64,000 nt of DNA, from contig SCUE01000004.1 in the NCBI GenBank assembly GCA_004297775.1, positions 1 to 64,000 on the forward strand. The letters run 5' to 3'. Origin of the DNA: Chloroflexota bacterium. GTDB lineage: Bacteria > Chloroflexota > UBA6077 > FW602-bin22. A program made the position numbers and the translations under genes. Under the pieces are notes generated by a model, which was not told where the DNA came from, made no database searches, and saw only the letters and a list, made by a program, of their open reading frames with translations. Below are positions 36,327 to 44,981 of this stretch, piece after piece. Each line of letters opens with the position of its first letter. Position 1 is the stretch's first letter.

Positions 36327-37420
36327 CCGAGCGCCGTTGGGAGATCACCGCGGCCGAGCTTTCCCGGCTGCGCGCCGCGATCGATGGGATCGTCGGCCAC
36401 GCCGATGCGGCCGCCTCCCTGCGTGCCCTGGCGAACTGGGCGCTGGCATTGATCGACGCCGCGGCGATCGTCATTGCCGTCCAGCCGATCGCGGGCGATG
36501 AGGCGCGCGTCGCGGCCACCGCCGGGCTCGATTCCGGGCTCGCGACTGGGACGCCGCTTGGCGCCGTTCCGATTGGTCGTACGTGGCTAACCGAAGGTCT
36601 GACGGTCGATGGACGCCCCGTTGGACGCGTCTACGCGCGACCACGGCGCGGGCATCGATGGACCGCTGGCGACGGCGAGATTCTGGGACTGATCGCGGCT
36701 CAGGCTTCGATGGCGCTGGCGCAAGAACGGGCCGACGTGCGAATCGCCGTTGCGCGAGCTCGAGAGGAGGCCGCGCTCGCGGAACGGGCACGCCTCGCGC
36801 GCGAGCTTCACGACGTCACGGCCCAACAGTTGGTCGCAATCGGCCGACGCCTCGATATCCTCCGCATGGAGGCAAGCGGATCGCTCGCCACCGACATCGA
36901 TTCGCTGCACGATCAGGTCGATCATGCCGTGATCGACGTTCGCCGGATGAGCCGCGATCTACGCCCGACGATCCTGGAGGATCTTGGCTTGACGGCCGCG
37001 ATCGAAGCACTGGCAGCCGACACGCGCCGGGTGTCCGGCCAGCCGGTTGCTGTCGCGGTTGCTGGTGAGCGCGGTGAGATCGCGCCCGCGACCGAGCTCG
37101 CCATTTATCGCATCGCCCAGGAACTGATCGCCAACGCGGCTCGCCACGCGGCCGCCGCGCACATCTGGATCCATCTGACCTATGCGGCTGACAGCGTCGC
37201 GTTGCGGGTCGAGGATGATGGCCGCGGCTTCGCAATTCACGGCGACGCCTCGACGCTCGTCCGTGCGGGCGGACTTGGTCTGGCTGGCGTCGCCGAGCGC
37301 GTCGCCGAGCGTGGCGGAAGCCTGAAGATCGATACGGCGCCGGGGCGGGGGACGCGTATCCGTGTACGGGTCTCATCCCGCTCGGATACAATGCCGGACC
37401 GTGACCGCAACCACAATTGA
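36323..37420 (+). CDS. Cytosolic histidine kinase, HisKA_3 (NarX/LiaS type)
   Basis: A 365-residue sensor kinase without membrane helices. The N-terminal half is a GAF-like sensor domain (about 25-135). It is followed by a short coiled coil and the HisKA_3 dimerisation domain with phospho-accepting His163 in [14 protein letters not shown]. The ATPase domain has [13 protein letters not shown] (N box), VEDDGRGF and [12 protein letters not shown]. It should phosphorylate the response regulator just upstream. What it senses in the cytosol is unknown. It starts with GTG in the GTGA overlap; its own end overlaps the next gene by 20 bp. Confidence 0.92.
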   Translation: MTERRWEITAAELSRLRAAIDGIVGHADAAASLRALANWALALIDAAAIVIAVQPIAGDEARVAATAGLDSGLATGTPLGAVPIGRTWLTEGLTVDGRPVGRVYARPRRGHRWTAGDGEILGLIAAQASMALAQERADVRIAVARAREEAALAERARLARELHDVTAQQLVAIGRRLDILRMEASGSLATDIDSLHDQVDHAVIDVRRMSRDLRPTILEDLGLTAAIEALAADTRRVSGQPVAVAVAGERGEIAPATELAIYRIAQELIANAARHAAAAHIWIHLTYAADSVALRVEDDGRGFAIHGDASTLVRAGGLGLAGVAERVAERGGSLKIDTAPGRGTRIRVRVSSRSDTMPDRDRNHN

Positions 37421-38372
37421 TCGGCTTGGCGTGCTGAGTTCCGTCCAGCGCGTCGTCGAATTGAGCCGCTACGTTCACGTTGATGAGACGGCCATCGACA
37501 GCGCGGCGCCAGGGCTCGCCAGGCGCGTCGTGGTTCCAGAGTGGGACCGTAGCCGTCATCGCATCGATGCGACCGAACAGACCTGCAACTGGCTACTCGT
37601 CCTCGATGCCGTGAACTTCTCGTTCTGGGGCGATCCGCGCTGGCAGGTGGACGTCGAGGGACAAACGCTCGACGGCTACTACGCGCTGGTGGCCGCGCTC
37701 AGTCGAGCGACGGACGAGGGTATCCCGATCCACGATGCGGCGTATCTGGCACGCCTGACGATCGATGACGCGCGCCGCATCTTCCGCGGCCACAACGAGA
37801 TTCCGATGATCGATCGGCGCGTCGAAAACCTCAACGAGGTCGGCGAAGTCCTACTCGATCGCTACGAGGGTCAGTTCGCCCGCGCGATCGAGGAGGCCGG
37901 TGGGTCGGCGACGCGGCTGGTTCGCTCGCTGGTCGCTTCCTTCTCGTACTTCGACGATGTGTCCGAGTTCAAGGGCGTCGAGGTTCGGTTCTACAAGCGC
38001 GCCCAATTGCTGGTGTCGGATCTGTATGGCGCCTTCGCTGGCGAGTCATGGGGGCGATTCACCGATCTCGATCAGTTGACGGCGTTTGCCGACTACAAGC
38101 TGCCTCAGGTCCTGCGCCGCATGGGGATCCTGACCTATCTGCCGAGCCTCGACGAGAAGATCGAGGCCCGGTTCCTGCTGCCGGCCGGGAGTCGCGAAGA
38201 GGTCGAGATTCGCGCCCACACGGTCTGGGCGGTCGACCGTCTGGCCCGAGCCTTGAATCGACGTGGCAATCAGATTCGTCCGTTCGAGTTGGACTGGTGG
38301 CTCTGGCATGAGGGACAGCGGCTCGGGCCGGGCGCGCGGAAATATCACCGAACGAGGACGATCAACTACTAA
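37401..38372 (+). CDS. Queuosine 5'-phosphate N-glycosylase (Qng1/DUF2419)
   Basis: A 323-residue member of the DUF2419 family, which releases queuine from queuosine 5'-monophosphate so that the base can be salvaged for tRNA. Family features visible are the NWLLVLDAVNFSFWGDPRW core (about 61-79), FRGHNEIPMIDRR, the YKRAQLLVSDLYGAF helix and YLPSLDEKIEARFLLPAGS. The fold is related to DNA glycosylases. Bacterial members are rarer than eukaryotic ones; a homologue from the Chloroflexota species Sphaerobacter thermophilus has been studied. The GTG start overlaps the kinase gene by 20 bp, so the two are co-expressed. No queuine transporter or tgt gene is nearby. Confidence 0.85.
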   Translation: MTATTIDRLGVLSSVQRVVELSRYVHVDETAIDSAAPGLARRVVVPEWDRSRHRIDATEQTCNWLLVLDAVNFSFWGDPRWQVDVEGQTLDGYYALVAALSRATDEGIPIHDAAYLARLTIDDARRIFRGHNEIPMIDRRVENLNEVGEVLLDRYEGQFARAIEEAGGSATRLVRSLVASFSYFDDVSEFKGVEVRFYKRAQLLVSDLYGAFAGESWGRFTDLDQLTAFADYKLPQVLRRMGILTYLPSLDEKIEARFLLPAGSREEVEIRAHTVWAVDRLARALNRRGNQIRPFELDWWLWHEGQRLGPGARKYHRTRTINY

Positions 38373-38384
38373 TTGGCGATTCGA

Positions 38385-38417
38385 CGATCCTCGGCGTCAC
38401 GTCAGCGCCGAGGATCG
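38385..38417. terminator. Perfect bidirectional hairpin between convergent genes
   Basis: Two exact 12-base arms (CGATCCTCGGCG and CGCCGAGGATCG) enclose a 9-base loop between the queuosine glycosylase and the convergent beta-propeller gene. No strong U-tract, but the position fits a shared terminator. Confidence 0.7.
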
Positions 38418-38432
38418 AAGACTGACCGAGGA

Positions 38433-39062
38433 TTACCGCTCGACGACGCCGATGCGATTGGTCTCCGCGTCGCAGAACCAGATTCGTCCGTCGGCCGACA
38501 TCGTCATGCCGTGGATTTCGAAACCGGACACGGTCCACGTATCGACGATCCGGCCGTCCGTGACGTCAAGCGTGTACACGTTGCCGTTGTTCGTCTCGTT
38601 GACGACCGCGCAGCCATCTTTGAAGAAGATTCCGTGGTTGCGCTTCTCGGGAAACGGGATCTCGTGCGCGACATCGCCGGTCGCCACGTCGATCTTCTGG
38701 ATGGTGAGGAAGCCGGGTCGCGTCACCCAGAGGTAGCCATCGTGCCATTCGACGCCGTGAACTCCGCCCTCGGCGCCATTCGGTAGGATGATGTATTGCT
38801 GGCACCAGCCGGTCGCCGGATCGTGTCGTGTGATCGCGGCTGGGCGGATGTTCGACGCGCCCCACACCGATCCGCCGCCGAACCCGCATCCGCTCAGATT
38901 GCGCGCCGGCGTATCGAACGACGTGATGACGCTGCCATCCTGGTAGCGAATCTTGTAGATCTTATTGTCGACTTGATCACCTACCCAGAGACCGTCGACA
39001 TCCGCCGCCAGTCCGTTGACCTTCGGTCCAGGCCCGTTGAAGAGCACGCGTACAGTCGCCAC
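38433..39062 (-). CDS. Beta-propeller protein (Vgb/SMP-30-like)
   Basis: A 209-residue protein built of about four blades, each with the pattern of a Trp-Val-containing strand and a Asp-Gly turn (VDGLWVGDQVDNKIYKIRYQ, HDGYLWVTRPGFLTIQKIDV, and SADGRIWFCDAETNRIGVVE at the end). This suits a half-size Vgb/SMP-30-like propeller that would bind a small ligand. The GTG is chosen for GGAGGA six bases before it; an ATG at 39089 is the alternative. No signal peptide, so it is probably cytosolic. Confidence 0.7.
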   Translation of the reverse strand: MATVRVLFNGPGPKVNGLAADVDGLWVGDQVDNKIYKIRYQDGSVITSFDTPARNLSGCGFGGGSVWGASNIRPAAITRHDPATGWCQQYIILPNGAEGGVHGVEWHDGYLWVTRPGFLTIQKIDVATGDVAHEIPFPEKRNHGIFFKDGCAVVNETNNGNVYTLDVTDGRIVDTWTVSGFEIHGMTMSADGRIWFCDAETNRIGVVER

Positions 39063-39096
39063 GAAGCCTCCTCCACTCTGCGAGCTCATTCGCTCT

Positions 39097-40581
39097 TTAC
39101 TGAGTATCGACGACGAACCGGTACATCCGCGTCGGCCCGTACCTGGTCTGACACGGCGGCAGGCCACCCGTCTGGGCGCAATCTCGGCCGAACCCGCTCT
39201 TGATGCTAAGGATCGCGATGTACTGCGTCCGCGCCTTGAAGGTCGCATTCGCATCCATCGGGATACGCACGTTCAACTGGATCGTCGGCCCGTCCACCGG
39301 ATCAGTCCGCGGTGTCGCCGGCAGGACGACGCCCGGGAAAGAGGTCGCCGCCAGCGTCGCGAAGTCCTGGCGATCGTCTTTGGTGTAGAGCGCCGACGCC
39401 TTCAAATCAACGTTGATAGTGCTGAGCGGCAACGGGCCCGTGTACTGCCACGGAATGTCGACGGTGAACGTGTCGCCCTTTCGGACAACCCGCGTGGTCC
39501 GAACGAATCGATCCCAGCGGATAAGCGCGGTTCCGGGAGCGAGCGAGGCGACTTGAGTTGTTTGAACGCGTCCGTCCGCTCGAAAGAGCCAGAACTTGCC
39601 ACGCGCAAACACGGCCGCGTTGATGTCTCCACCCTCTACCGGCGGCTCTGGCATCGCCTCCCACAGGACCTTCGCCGGATCATCTGGGAGAGGTTGGCGC
39701 GAACGCTCGATCGTCGGTTTCCCTGGATCGTTGCCGCCCACCAGGTAGATGTACCCGTCGTGGACCAGAGCGACCGCGCCAGTCCGCCGGTAGGCCAGGC
39801 TTGCCGCCGCCTCCGGCGTTCGCGGCGACCGATTCTTGAGCGGGACGCGTGTGACGGCGGTCTCTGTTCCGATCCCGCCAAAGACGTAGATCGTATCGCG
39901 TGTCACAGTGATACCGACGGGCGCGCGGGGGGAGCTGCTCAGTTTGAGAGTAGCGCCGCCTCGCACAGAAGACTCGGCGCCGGTTGAACCGATCGGCTGC
40001 CAATCGACCTCGAACGCCGGACCGGACCGCAAGGCAAAGATCGTCGCGTCCTGCGCGACCGCTGACAGGCCGATGGTCGCCGGGCCGTTCATCTGGCGGA
40101 CGCGTCTCCAGCCGCCCCGAATCGCGGTCGGATACCGATCGGCGCGGAACAGGGAGGGAACGTCGCTCACCGCATCGGTCGAGAGGAGGTAGAAGGCCCG
40201 TGGTGCGATGAGTATTTGGCTGAGCAGGCGAGGAGGCGCCGCCGCATCCCACGGCGTCGGCAGTTCGCACATGTGCATCGCGTCGTCCAGATTGACATTG
40301 AGCGGGAGGCGCATGAGCGCCGGAATCGACTGATCGAGCAAGAAGACACTCATACCGTCGGCCGTGGCCGTGGTTGGCCGAAGCGTGTCTAGCATGTAGG
40401 CCGTTTCCCAGAACGGAGTCGGCGTGAACTCATCCGCTCGCGGCTCGCGGCCGAAGTGACCGCAGTCATCGACGCCCTGATGAGCGTCCGCGTCGCGCGG
40501 CTCGCCGAAGATAACTGCCAACAGAAGTACGATGGCGCCGAATGCGCGAAACGCTCGCGTCTGCCTACCCAGCGACCACAT
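39097..40581 (-). CDS. Exported Kelch-like beta-propeller protein
   Basis: A 494-residue secreted protein. The signal peptide (TRAFRAFGAIVLLLAVIFG, then ADAH) is clear. Central blades resemble Kelch repeats, with VTRDTIYVFGGIGTETAVTR and LVHDGYIYLVGGNDPGKPTI as the best two. The last 130 residues form a separate beta-rich domain with two cysteines (CAQTGGLPPC). It probably acts outside the cell in binding; no catalytic residues are evident. The ATG is chosen because it opens the signal peptide. It precedes the smaller propeller gene by 34 bp. Confidence 0.7.
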   Translation of the reverse strand: MWSLGRQTRAFRAFGAIVLLLAVIFGEPRDADAHQGVDDCGHFGREPRADEFTPTPFWETAYMLDTLRPTTATADGMSVFLLDQSIPALMRLPLNVNLDDAMHMCELPTPWDAAAPPRLLSQILIAPRAFYLLSTDAVSDVPSLFRADRYPTAIRGGWRRVRQMNGPATIGLSAVAQDATIFALRSGPAFEVDWQPIGSTGAESSVRGGATLKLSSSPRAPVGITVTRDTIYVFGGIGTETAVTRVPLKNRSPRTPEAAASLAYRRTGAVALVHDGYIYLVGGNDPGKPTIERSRQPLPDDPAKVLWEAMPEPPVEGGDINAAVFARGKFWLFRADGRVQTTQVASLAPGTALIRWDRFVRTTRVVRKGDTFTVDIPWQYTGPLPLSTINVDLKASALYTKDDRQDFATLAATSFPGVVLPATPRTDPVDGPTIQLNVRIPMDANATFKARTQYIAILSIKSGFGRDCAQTGGLPPCQTRYGPTRMYRFVVDTQ

Positions 40582-40671
40582 CCCCACCGCCACCCGCGAG
40601 TCTACCACGCGTCGGCGCCATCGCTCCTCGAACGGTGTCCGTCCTGAACGCCGTCCGAGACAATCATCGGC

Positions 40672-41670
40672 TTATCGGACGGTCGCTTGAATCGCCGCGC
40701 GCGTGTTCCCTCGCGCCTCGGCATCGAGGTCTGACTTCACCATCATCTCGACGAGTTCCGGGAAAGTGACGCGTGGTTTCCACCCAAGCTTCGTCCGCGC
40801 CTTCGTCGAATCGCCAATCAGGATATCGACATCGGCCGGACGCAGCAGATTGGGATCGACCCGCACGTAGTCCTGCCAATTCGAGATTCCGGCGCACTCG
40901 AATGCGAGCCGAACGAACTCGCCAACGCTGTGGGTCTCGTCAGTGGAAATCACGAAGTCGTCCGGTTCGGCCTGCTGAAGCATGAGCCACATTGCCTCGA
41001 CGTAGTCGCCGGCGAATCCCCAGTCGCGCTTGGCGTCGAGGTTGCCGAGGCGCAGTTCCTTCTGCAAGCCCAGCTTGATACGCGCAACCGCGTGGCTGAT
41101 CTTCCGAGTCACGAATTCGAGGCCTCGTCGCGGTGATTCGTGGTTGAAGAGGATTCCGCAGCAGGCATACATCTTGTACGACTCGCGGTAGTTCACGGTG
41201 ATCCAATGCCCGTATACCTTGGCTACGCCGTACGGACTGCGCGGATGGTATGGCGTGGTCTCACGCTGCGGAATTTCGTGCACCTTGCCAAACATTTCGC
41301 TCGACGACGCCTGATAGAAGCGTATTGGCCAGTCGGCCAGACGAACTGCTTCCAGCATCTTGGCGACACCGAGCGCGGTGTACTCGCCGGTCAGGACCGG
41401 CTGCACGAACGAGGTCGGCACGAACGACATCGCGGCGAGGTTGTACACCTCGTCCGGGCGCGCCGTCTGAACGGCCTTGATCAGCGACAGCTGATCGAGA
41501 AGGTCGGCATCGATCAATCGAACGTCGTCAAGCAGGTGACGGATACGGTCGTCGATCACCAGCGATGTCCGGCGAATCAAGCCGTACACCTCATACCCCT
41601 TCCCGATCAGCATCTCGGCGAGGTAGCTGCCGTCCTGTCCGGTTACACCAGTGATCAGAACTCGCGGCAT
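40672..41670 (-). CDS. gmd: GDP-mannose 4,6-dehydratase
   Basis: Converts GDP-D-mannose to GDP-4-keto-6-deoxymannose, the first step to GDP-fucose, GDP-rhamnose or related sugars for envelope glycans. The 332 residues form an extended SDR fold: NAD site [15 protein letters not shown] (about 8-22), active-site SSSEMFG, and the YxxxK pair in [28 protein letters not shown] and [16 protein letters not shown] are family blocks that bind GDP-mannose. AGGAG lies before the ATG. No fcl or rmd gene is adjacent, so the end sugar is unknown. Divergent from an XRE regulator. Confidence 0.94.
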   Translation of the reverse strand: MPRVLITGVTGQDGSYLAEMLIGKGYEVYGLIRRTSLVIDDRIRHLLDDVRLIDADLLDQLSLIKAVQTARPDEVYNLAAMSFVPTSFVQPVLTGEYTALGVAKMLEAVRLADWPIRFYQASSSEMFGKVHEIPQRETTPYHPRSPYGVAKVYGHWITVNYRESYKMYACCGILFNHESPRRGLEFVTRKISHAVARIKLGLQKELRLGNLDAKRDWGFAGDYVEAMWLMLQQAEPDDFVISTDETHSVGEFVRLAFECAGISNWQDYVRVDPNLLRPADVDILIGDSTKARTKLGWKPRVTFPELVEMMVKSDLDAEARGNTRAAIQATVR

Positions 41671-41699
41671 CGTCCACTCCTTGCTTCTTGGTGGGCCAC

Positions 41700-41728
41700 A
41701 ATCTACGTACAGTCCGCGTTATTCGCAA
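41700..41728 (-). promoter_or_regulatory. Promoter of gmd
   Basis: On the minus strand TTGCGA and TAGATT are 17 bases apart, four of six matches each. Its -35 overlaps the -35 region of the divergent XRE promoter, so the two compete for or share regulation. Confidence 0.45.
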
Positions 41729-41750
41729 TTCATTTGACTACAAGTATAAT
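41722..41750 (+). promoter_or_regulatory. Promoter of the XRE regulator, likely leaderless
   Basis: A perfect TATAAT (41745-41750) is preceded at 17 bases by a weak -35 (TTCGCA). Only eight bases lie between the -10 and the GTG start, so transcription should begin at the start codon. No clear Shine-Dalgarno is present. Confidence 0.55.
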
Positions 41751-41758
41751 GGCGAGCC

Positions 41759-42688
41759 GTGACAGTCAATTCCGACGCCGATCGAATCGGCGAACGCGTT
41801 CGGCGGATGCGAATCGAGCGCGTCCCGCGCATGACGCTGGCTGACCTGGCCGGCGCCGATCTCTCGATCTCTCTCGTCAGCAAGATCGAGCGCGGCGCGA
41901 CCCGCCCGTCGATCCAGACGCTCGAGACGCTGGCGCGGCGCCTTGGCACGACTCCAGCGATCCTGCTCGGCGGCGAACACGGCAGCGACGACCGCACCCG
42001 TGACCTCGAGGCGACTCTCCTGCTGGCACTCGACGATGCCGAGGGCGCACTCGCCGCGACGCGAGGGGCGACGCCGACGGCCGATCCCCGGGCCGTTCGG
42101 GCGGCCGCGCTCCTGGCGCTCGACCGCGACGATGAGGCGGCGGAGTGCGCCGACTCGGTTCTAGCCGACCCGGGCGCGAGCGTCGATTCGCGCGCGCGCG
42201 CCTGCGTTGTCCGCGCGGCCACACACGAACGTCGCGGCGGAGACGTATCGGCACAGCGACTCCTGACCCGCGCGCTCGATCTGGTCAACGACGGCGGCGA
42301 TGCCGATGTCGCGGTCGAATGCCTGCGCCGTCTCGCGACGATTGCACTCCGCCAGGGTGCGATCGAAACCGCGCGAAACCTTCACGGTCAGGCCACGCGC
42401 GAGGCGAGTCGCGCCGTCAATCCGCGGCGGCGCGCGCAGCGGTTGCGCGCGATGGCAACCCGAGCGCTACAGGATGGCGACAGCGCTCGGGCAGCGCGCG
42501 ATCTTCGTGCCGCGATCGAAATCGCCCGCTTTGGCCGCGCCGTTCAGGCGCGAGCCGAGATCGCCGCGCTCGGCGCTGATCTGGCTCCCTCGTCCGACGC
42601 GCTCGACTCGCCGAATCCGTACGCGCAAGCGGCGTCGGCGATTCTCCAGCGCGCCCCGCGCTATCACCGACCGACCTCAGAAAGGTAG
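41759..42688 (+). CDS. XRE-family regulator with helical repeat domain
   Basis: A 309-residue DNA-binding protein. The N-terminal Cro/C1-type helix-turn-helix (about 8-65) shows TLADLAGADLSISLVSKIER and the third-helix RPSIQTLETLARRLG. The remaining 240 residues are helix pairs rich in Ala, Asp and Arg that look like TPR repeats, with DDEAAECADSVLADPGASVD the clearest. It probably senses a peptide or protein. It shares a promoter region with gmd and is likely to control it and itself. Confidence 0.82.
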   Translation: MTVNSDADRIGERVRRMRIERVPRMTLADLAGADLSISLVSKIERGATRPSIQTLETLARRLGTTPAILLGGEHGSDDRTRDLEATLLLALDDAEGALAATRGATPTADPRAVRAAALLALDRDDEAAECADSVLADPGASVDSRARACVVRAATHERRGGDVSAQRLLTRALDLVNDGGDADVAVECLRRLATIALRQGAIETARNLHGQATREASRAVNPRRRAQRLRAMATRALQDGDSARAARDLRAAIEIARFGRAVQARAEIAALGADLAPSSDALDSPNPYAQAASAILQRAPRYHRPTSER

Positions 42689-42732
42689 GCGGCACGCCCG
42701 CAACGGACGTCATCACGCCGAGACGCCAGATC

Positions 42733-44748
42733 CTACCGCCGTCCCGCCAACGCTGGCGTCGCGGCGAACGCGTCGTACCGCTCGGCGCAATTCCGAACGA
42801 CGATGTCGATGTCTGCCACGAGCAAGTAGCGGGCCTCGACCAGTTTCGTTGCCTCGGCGCGAACCCGTGCCAGGTAGTCATCGCGATCGCGGTACCGCTC
42901 CGAGATCGCCGGCCGCGAATCGCCGGTACGCTCGCGCGCGCCGCCCGTTGCGGAGAATGGCAGCGTCGTGCCCATCATGTCGACCGCCTGTCCGATGCCG
43001 CCCTGGCTCACGTGGCGCGGTACCCAACCGGCGTGCGTGCCAACCGGCACAGTGAGATCGGGCAGACGAATGCCGGAAACCTCGTTGCCATCCGCATCGA
43101 CGTCCGAAACGAAGCTCGGGTAGAACCCGTCAACCCGGGGCGGGAACTCGCCGATGCCCTCGGCCGCGCGCGGACCAAGATCGATCCTTGCCAGGCGCGG
43201 CAGCATCACGGGATCGAGCGATGACGCGCCGGGAATCGCCGCGAGTTTCTCCAGGACCGCTTCTCGCGGCACGGCCGTGCCGTCGGCCAGGCGCGGAAAC
43301 GCACTCGGTGGTGGCTCGACGCCCTCGGAAACCCATCGATCGAGGTTGACCAGCGCCGCGCGAACGAGCGGCATGTAATCGACCACGTCGAATGTGTGCG
43401 CCCCACGCGCTCCGGCCGGCGTCGTGTCGTTCAACGGCAGAACGCCCGGACCGTGCTGCGTTCCGGCCATCATGTAGATCCGGACATTCGCCGGCGGCTC
43501 AACATCACGCGTACCGGTCAGGTCGGTATGAATCAGGCTGCAGTCGATGCGCCAGTATTCCGAGGCCGTGTTCAGGGTGATGATCTTCGGCAGGCCGCCT
43601 CGTTCGCGCTGACGACGCAGGAGTCCATCGGCGACACCGGTCAACGGGTTGATCTGATCGTCGTCTGTGAACGGCGGCAGATGGCCGAACCCGAGCGCGT
43701 GCTGACCCGATGGCTGGGCGAAGCGATGGTTGAACTCGCCGCGACGCGCCCCGGCGACATCCGGAATCAGGCCGTCGAACGCGGGACGGCCATTCTCGTC
43801 GAGGTTGACCGCGTCGTAGAGATACTGGCGCAGGAACCTCCCGCACTGCGATACGCCGAAACCATGCGCGAAATCGATCCGACTAGCGCTCGGATTTCCC
43901 GTCGCCGCGGGGCCGTGGCGCAGGAATGAGACGCAATCACGCATCGCCAGCATGCCAGTGCCCGCAACCGGCGCAATTCTCGTGCGGTAGACGACTTCGT
44001 AGACGATTCCCGGCAGGAAGCCACCGCGCAGCCAGAGGTACCGGTCATCCGGGACAAGAGTGCCATCGACATCGCGCGCGTAACGCCAGTCCGCACGCGG
44101 AACGGCCGTCCGAGGCCCTCCCGGCCATGATCGCGCGGTCAGGCTTGCCTCGGGATCTTCGACATCGGCGGCGGGGTAGGGACGATGCGCCCACGAGAGC
44201 TTGCCGGGCGGCGGATGCAGCGGCATGTGTGCCAGGAGTTGATCGCGATGCCATTCATTTGGCTGGAATTGGACGGCGATCCGCCCCTGGATCGGTTGAT
44301 GACCGTCCATCGCCATCGGCGCTTCGAGACCGATCAATCCGGGACGTGGTTCGACGTCCCACTGCCAGCCGCACATGGCCACCGTCCAGCCGTGCCGCAT
44401 GAGAAACCCATCGCCGGGATCGATGCGGTCACCCGGCTCCGGCTGGGGCGCGGGGCGATTCATCGGCAGCGACAGGCGACCGCGATTGACGACATAGAAG
44501 AGGAGACGCCGATTCGCTCGCGCGGCTTCAACCGGCTGCAACAGGCAGAAACCGGCTCGGAATCCGACCCGACCGTTCGCGTCGCGCGCGGCGCGATCGA
44601 GATCGACGATTGCGCGATTCGCGTCGTGGCCGGGATCGACCGAAAAATGGATGTGCCCGTCGATGCGTTCGTAGGAGCCGCCATCACCAAATGGCTGACC
44701 ATCTTCGTACGGTTCGCGCCGCGTGATTTCGAGTTTCGTCGCGACCAT
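42733..44748 (-). CDS. Large alpha/beta hydrolase-domain protein (PF20091-like)
   Basis: A 671-residue protein of the 'alpha/beta hydrolase domain' family found mostly as hypothetical proteins in soil bacteria. Visible blocks are VDPGHDANRAIVDLDRA, MRHGWTVAMCGWQWDVEP, and a nucleophile-elbow-like GVSQCGRFLRQYLYD (about 325-339), where the nucleophile position is a Ser or Cys. A His-rich late block (MMAGTQHGPGVLPLND) suits the catalytic histidine. It is a predicted esterase or lactonase acting in the cytosol. The ATG is chosen because GGAGG lies four bases before it. Divergent from korA. Confidence 0.78.
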   Translation of the reverse strand: MVATKLEITRREPYEDGQPFGDGGSYERIDGHIHFSVDPGHDANRAIVDLDRAARDANGRVGFRAGFCLLQPVEAARANRRLLFYVVNRGRLSLPMNRPAPQPEPGDRIDPGDGFLMRHGWTVAMCGWQWDVEPRPGLIGLEAPMAMDGHQPIQGRIAVQFQPNEWHRDQLLAHMPLHPPPGKLSWAHRPYPAADVEDPEASLTARSWPGGPRTAVPRADWRYARDVDGTLVPDDRYLWLRGGFLPGIVYEVVYRTRIAPVAGTGMLAMRDCVSFLRHGPAATGNPSASRIDFAHGFGVSQCGRFLRQYLYDAVNLDENGRPAFDGLIPDVAGARRGEFNHRFAQPSGQHALGFGHLPPFTDDDQINPLTGVADGLLRRQRERGGLPKIITLNTASEYWRIDCSLIHTDLTGTRDVEPPANVRIYMMAGTQHGPGVLPLNDTTPAGARGAHTFDVVDYMPLVRAALVNLDRWVSEGVEPPPSAFPRLADGTAVPREAVLEKLAAIPGASSLDPVMLPRLARIDLGPRAAEGIGEFPPRVDGFYPSFVSDVDADGNEVSGIRLPDLTVPVGTHAGWVPRHVSQGGIGQAVDMMGTTLPFSATGGARERTGDSRPAISERYRDRDDYLARVRAEATKLVEARYLLVADIDIVVRNCAERYDAFAATPALAGRR

Positions 44749-44942
44749 CGTTCCTCCCGCGCACTGACGACATCGCCCGAGGACGGCCGTGATCCGTTGC
44801 GAGACACCGACTGATCGGCCGTCGCGGCAGTGTACTCGACCGCCGAGCAACTCCAGAAAAGGGGCCGCCGAGCAAGAAGCCTTATCGCGGATATAGAAAA
44901 GCCCGATCTATCAAAACGGCTGGCCAGACAGAAATGGTGGAC

Positions 44943-44948
44943 TAGAAT
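44943..44948 (+). promoter_or_regulatory. -10 element of the korAB operon
   Basis: TAGAAT matches the -10 consensus at five positions. It lies 33 bases before the ATG; GGGGAG then serves as ribosome site. Confidence 0.4.
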
Positions 44949-44981
44949 GTTCCAGTCTGCGCTTACGAGCAAGGGGAGTCA

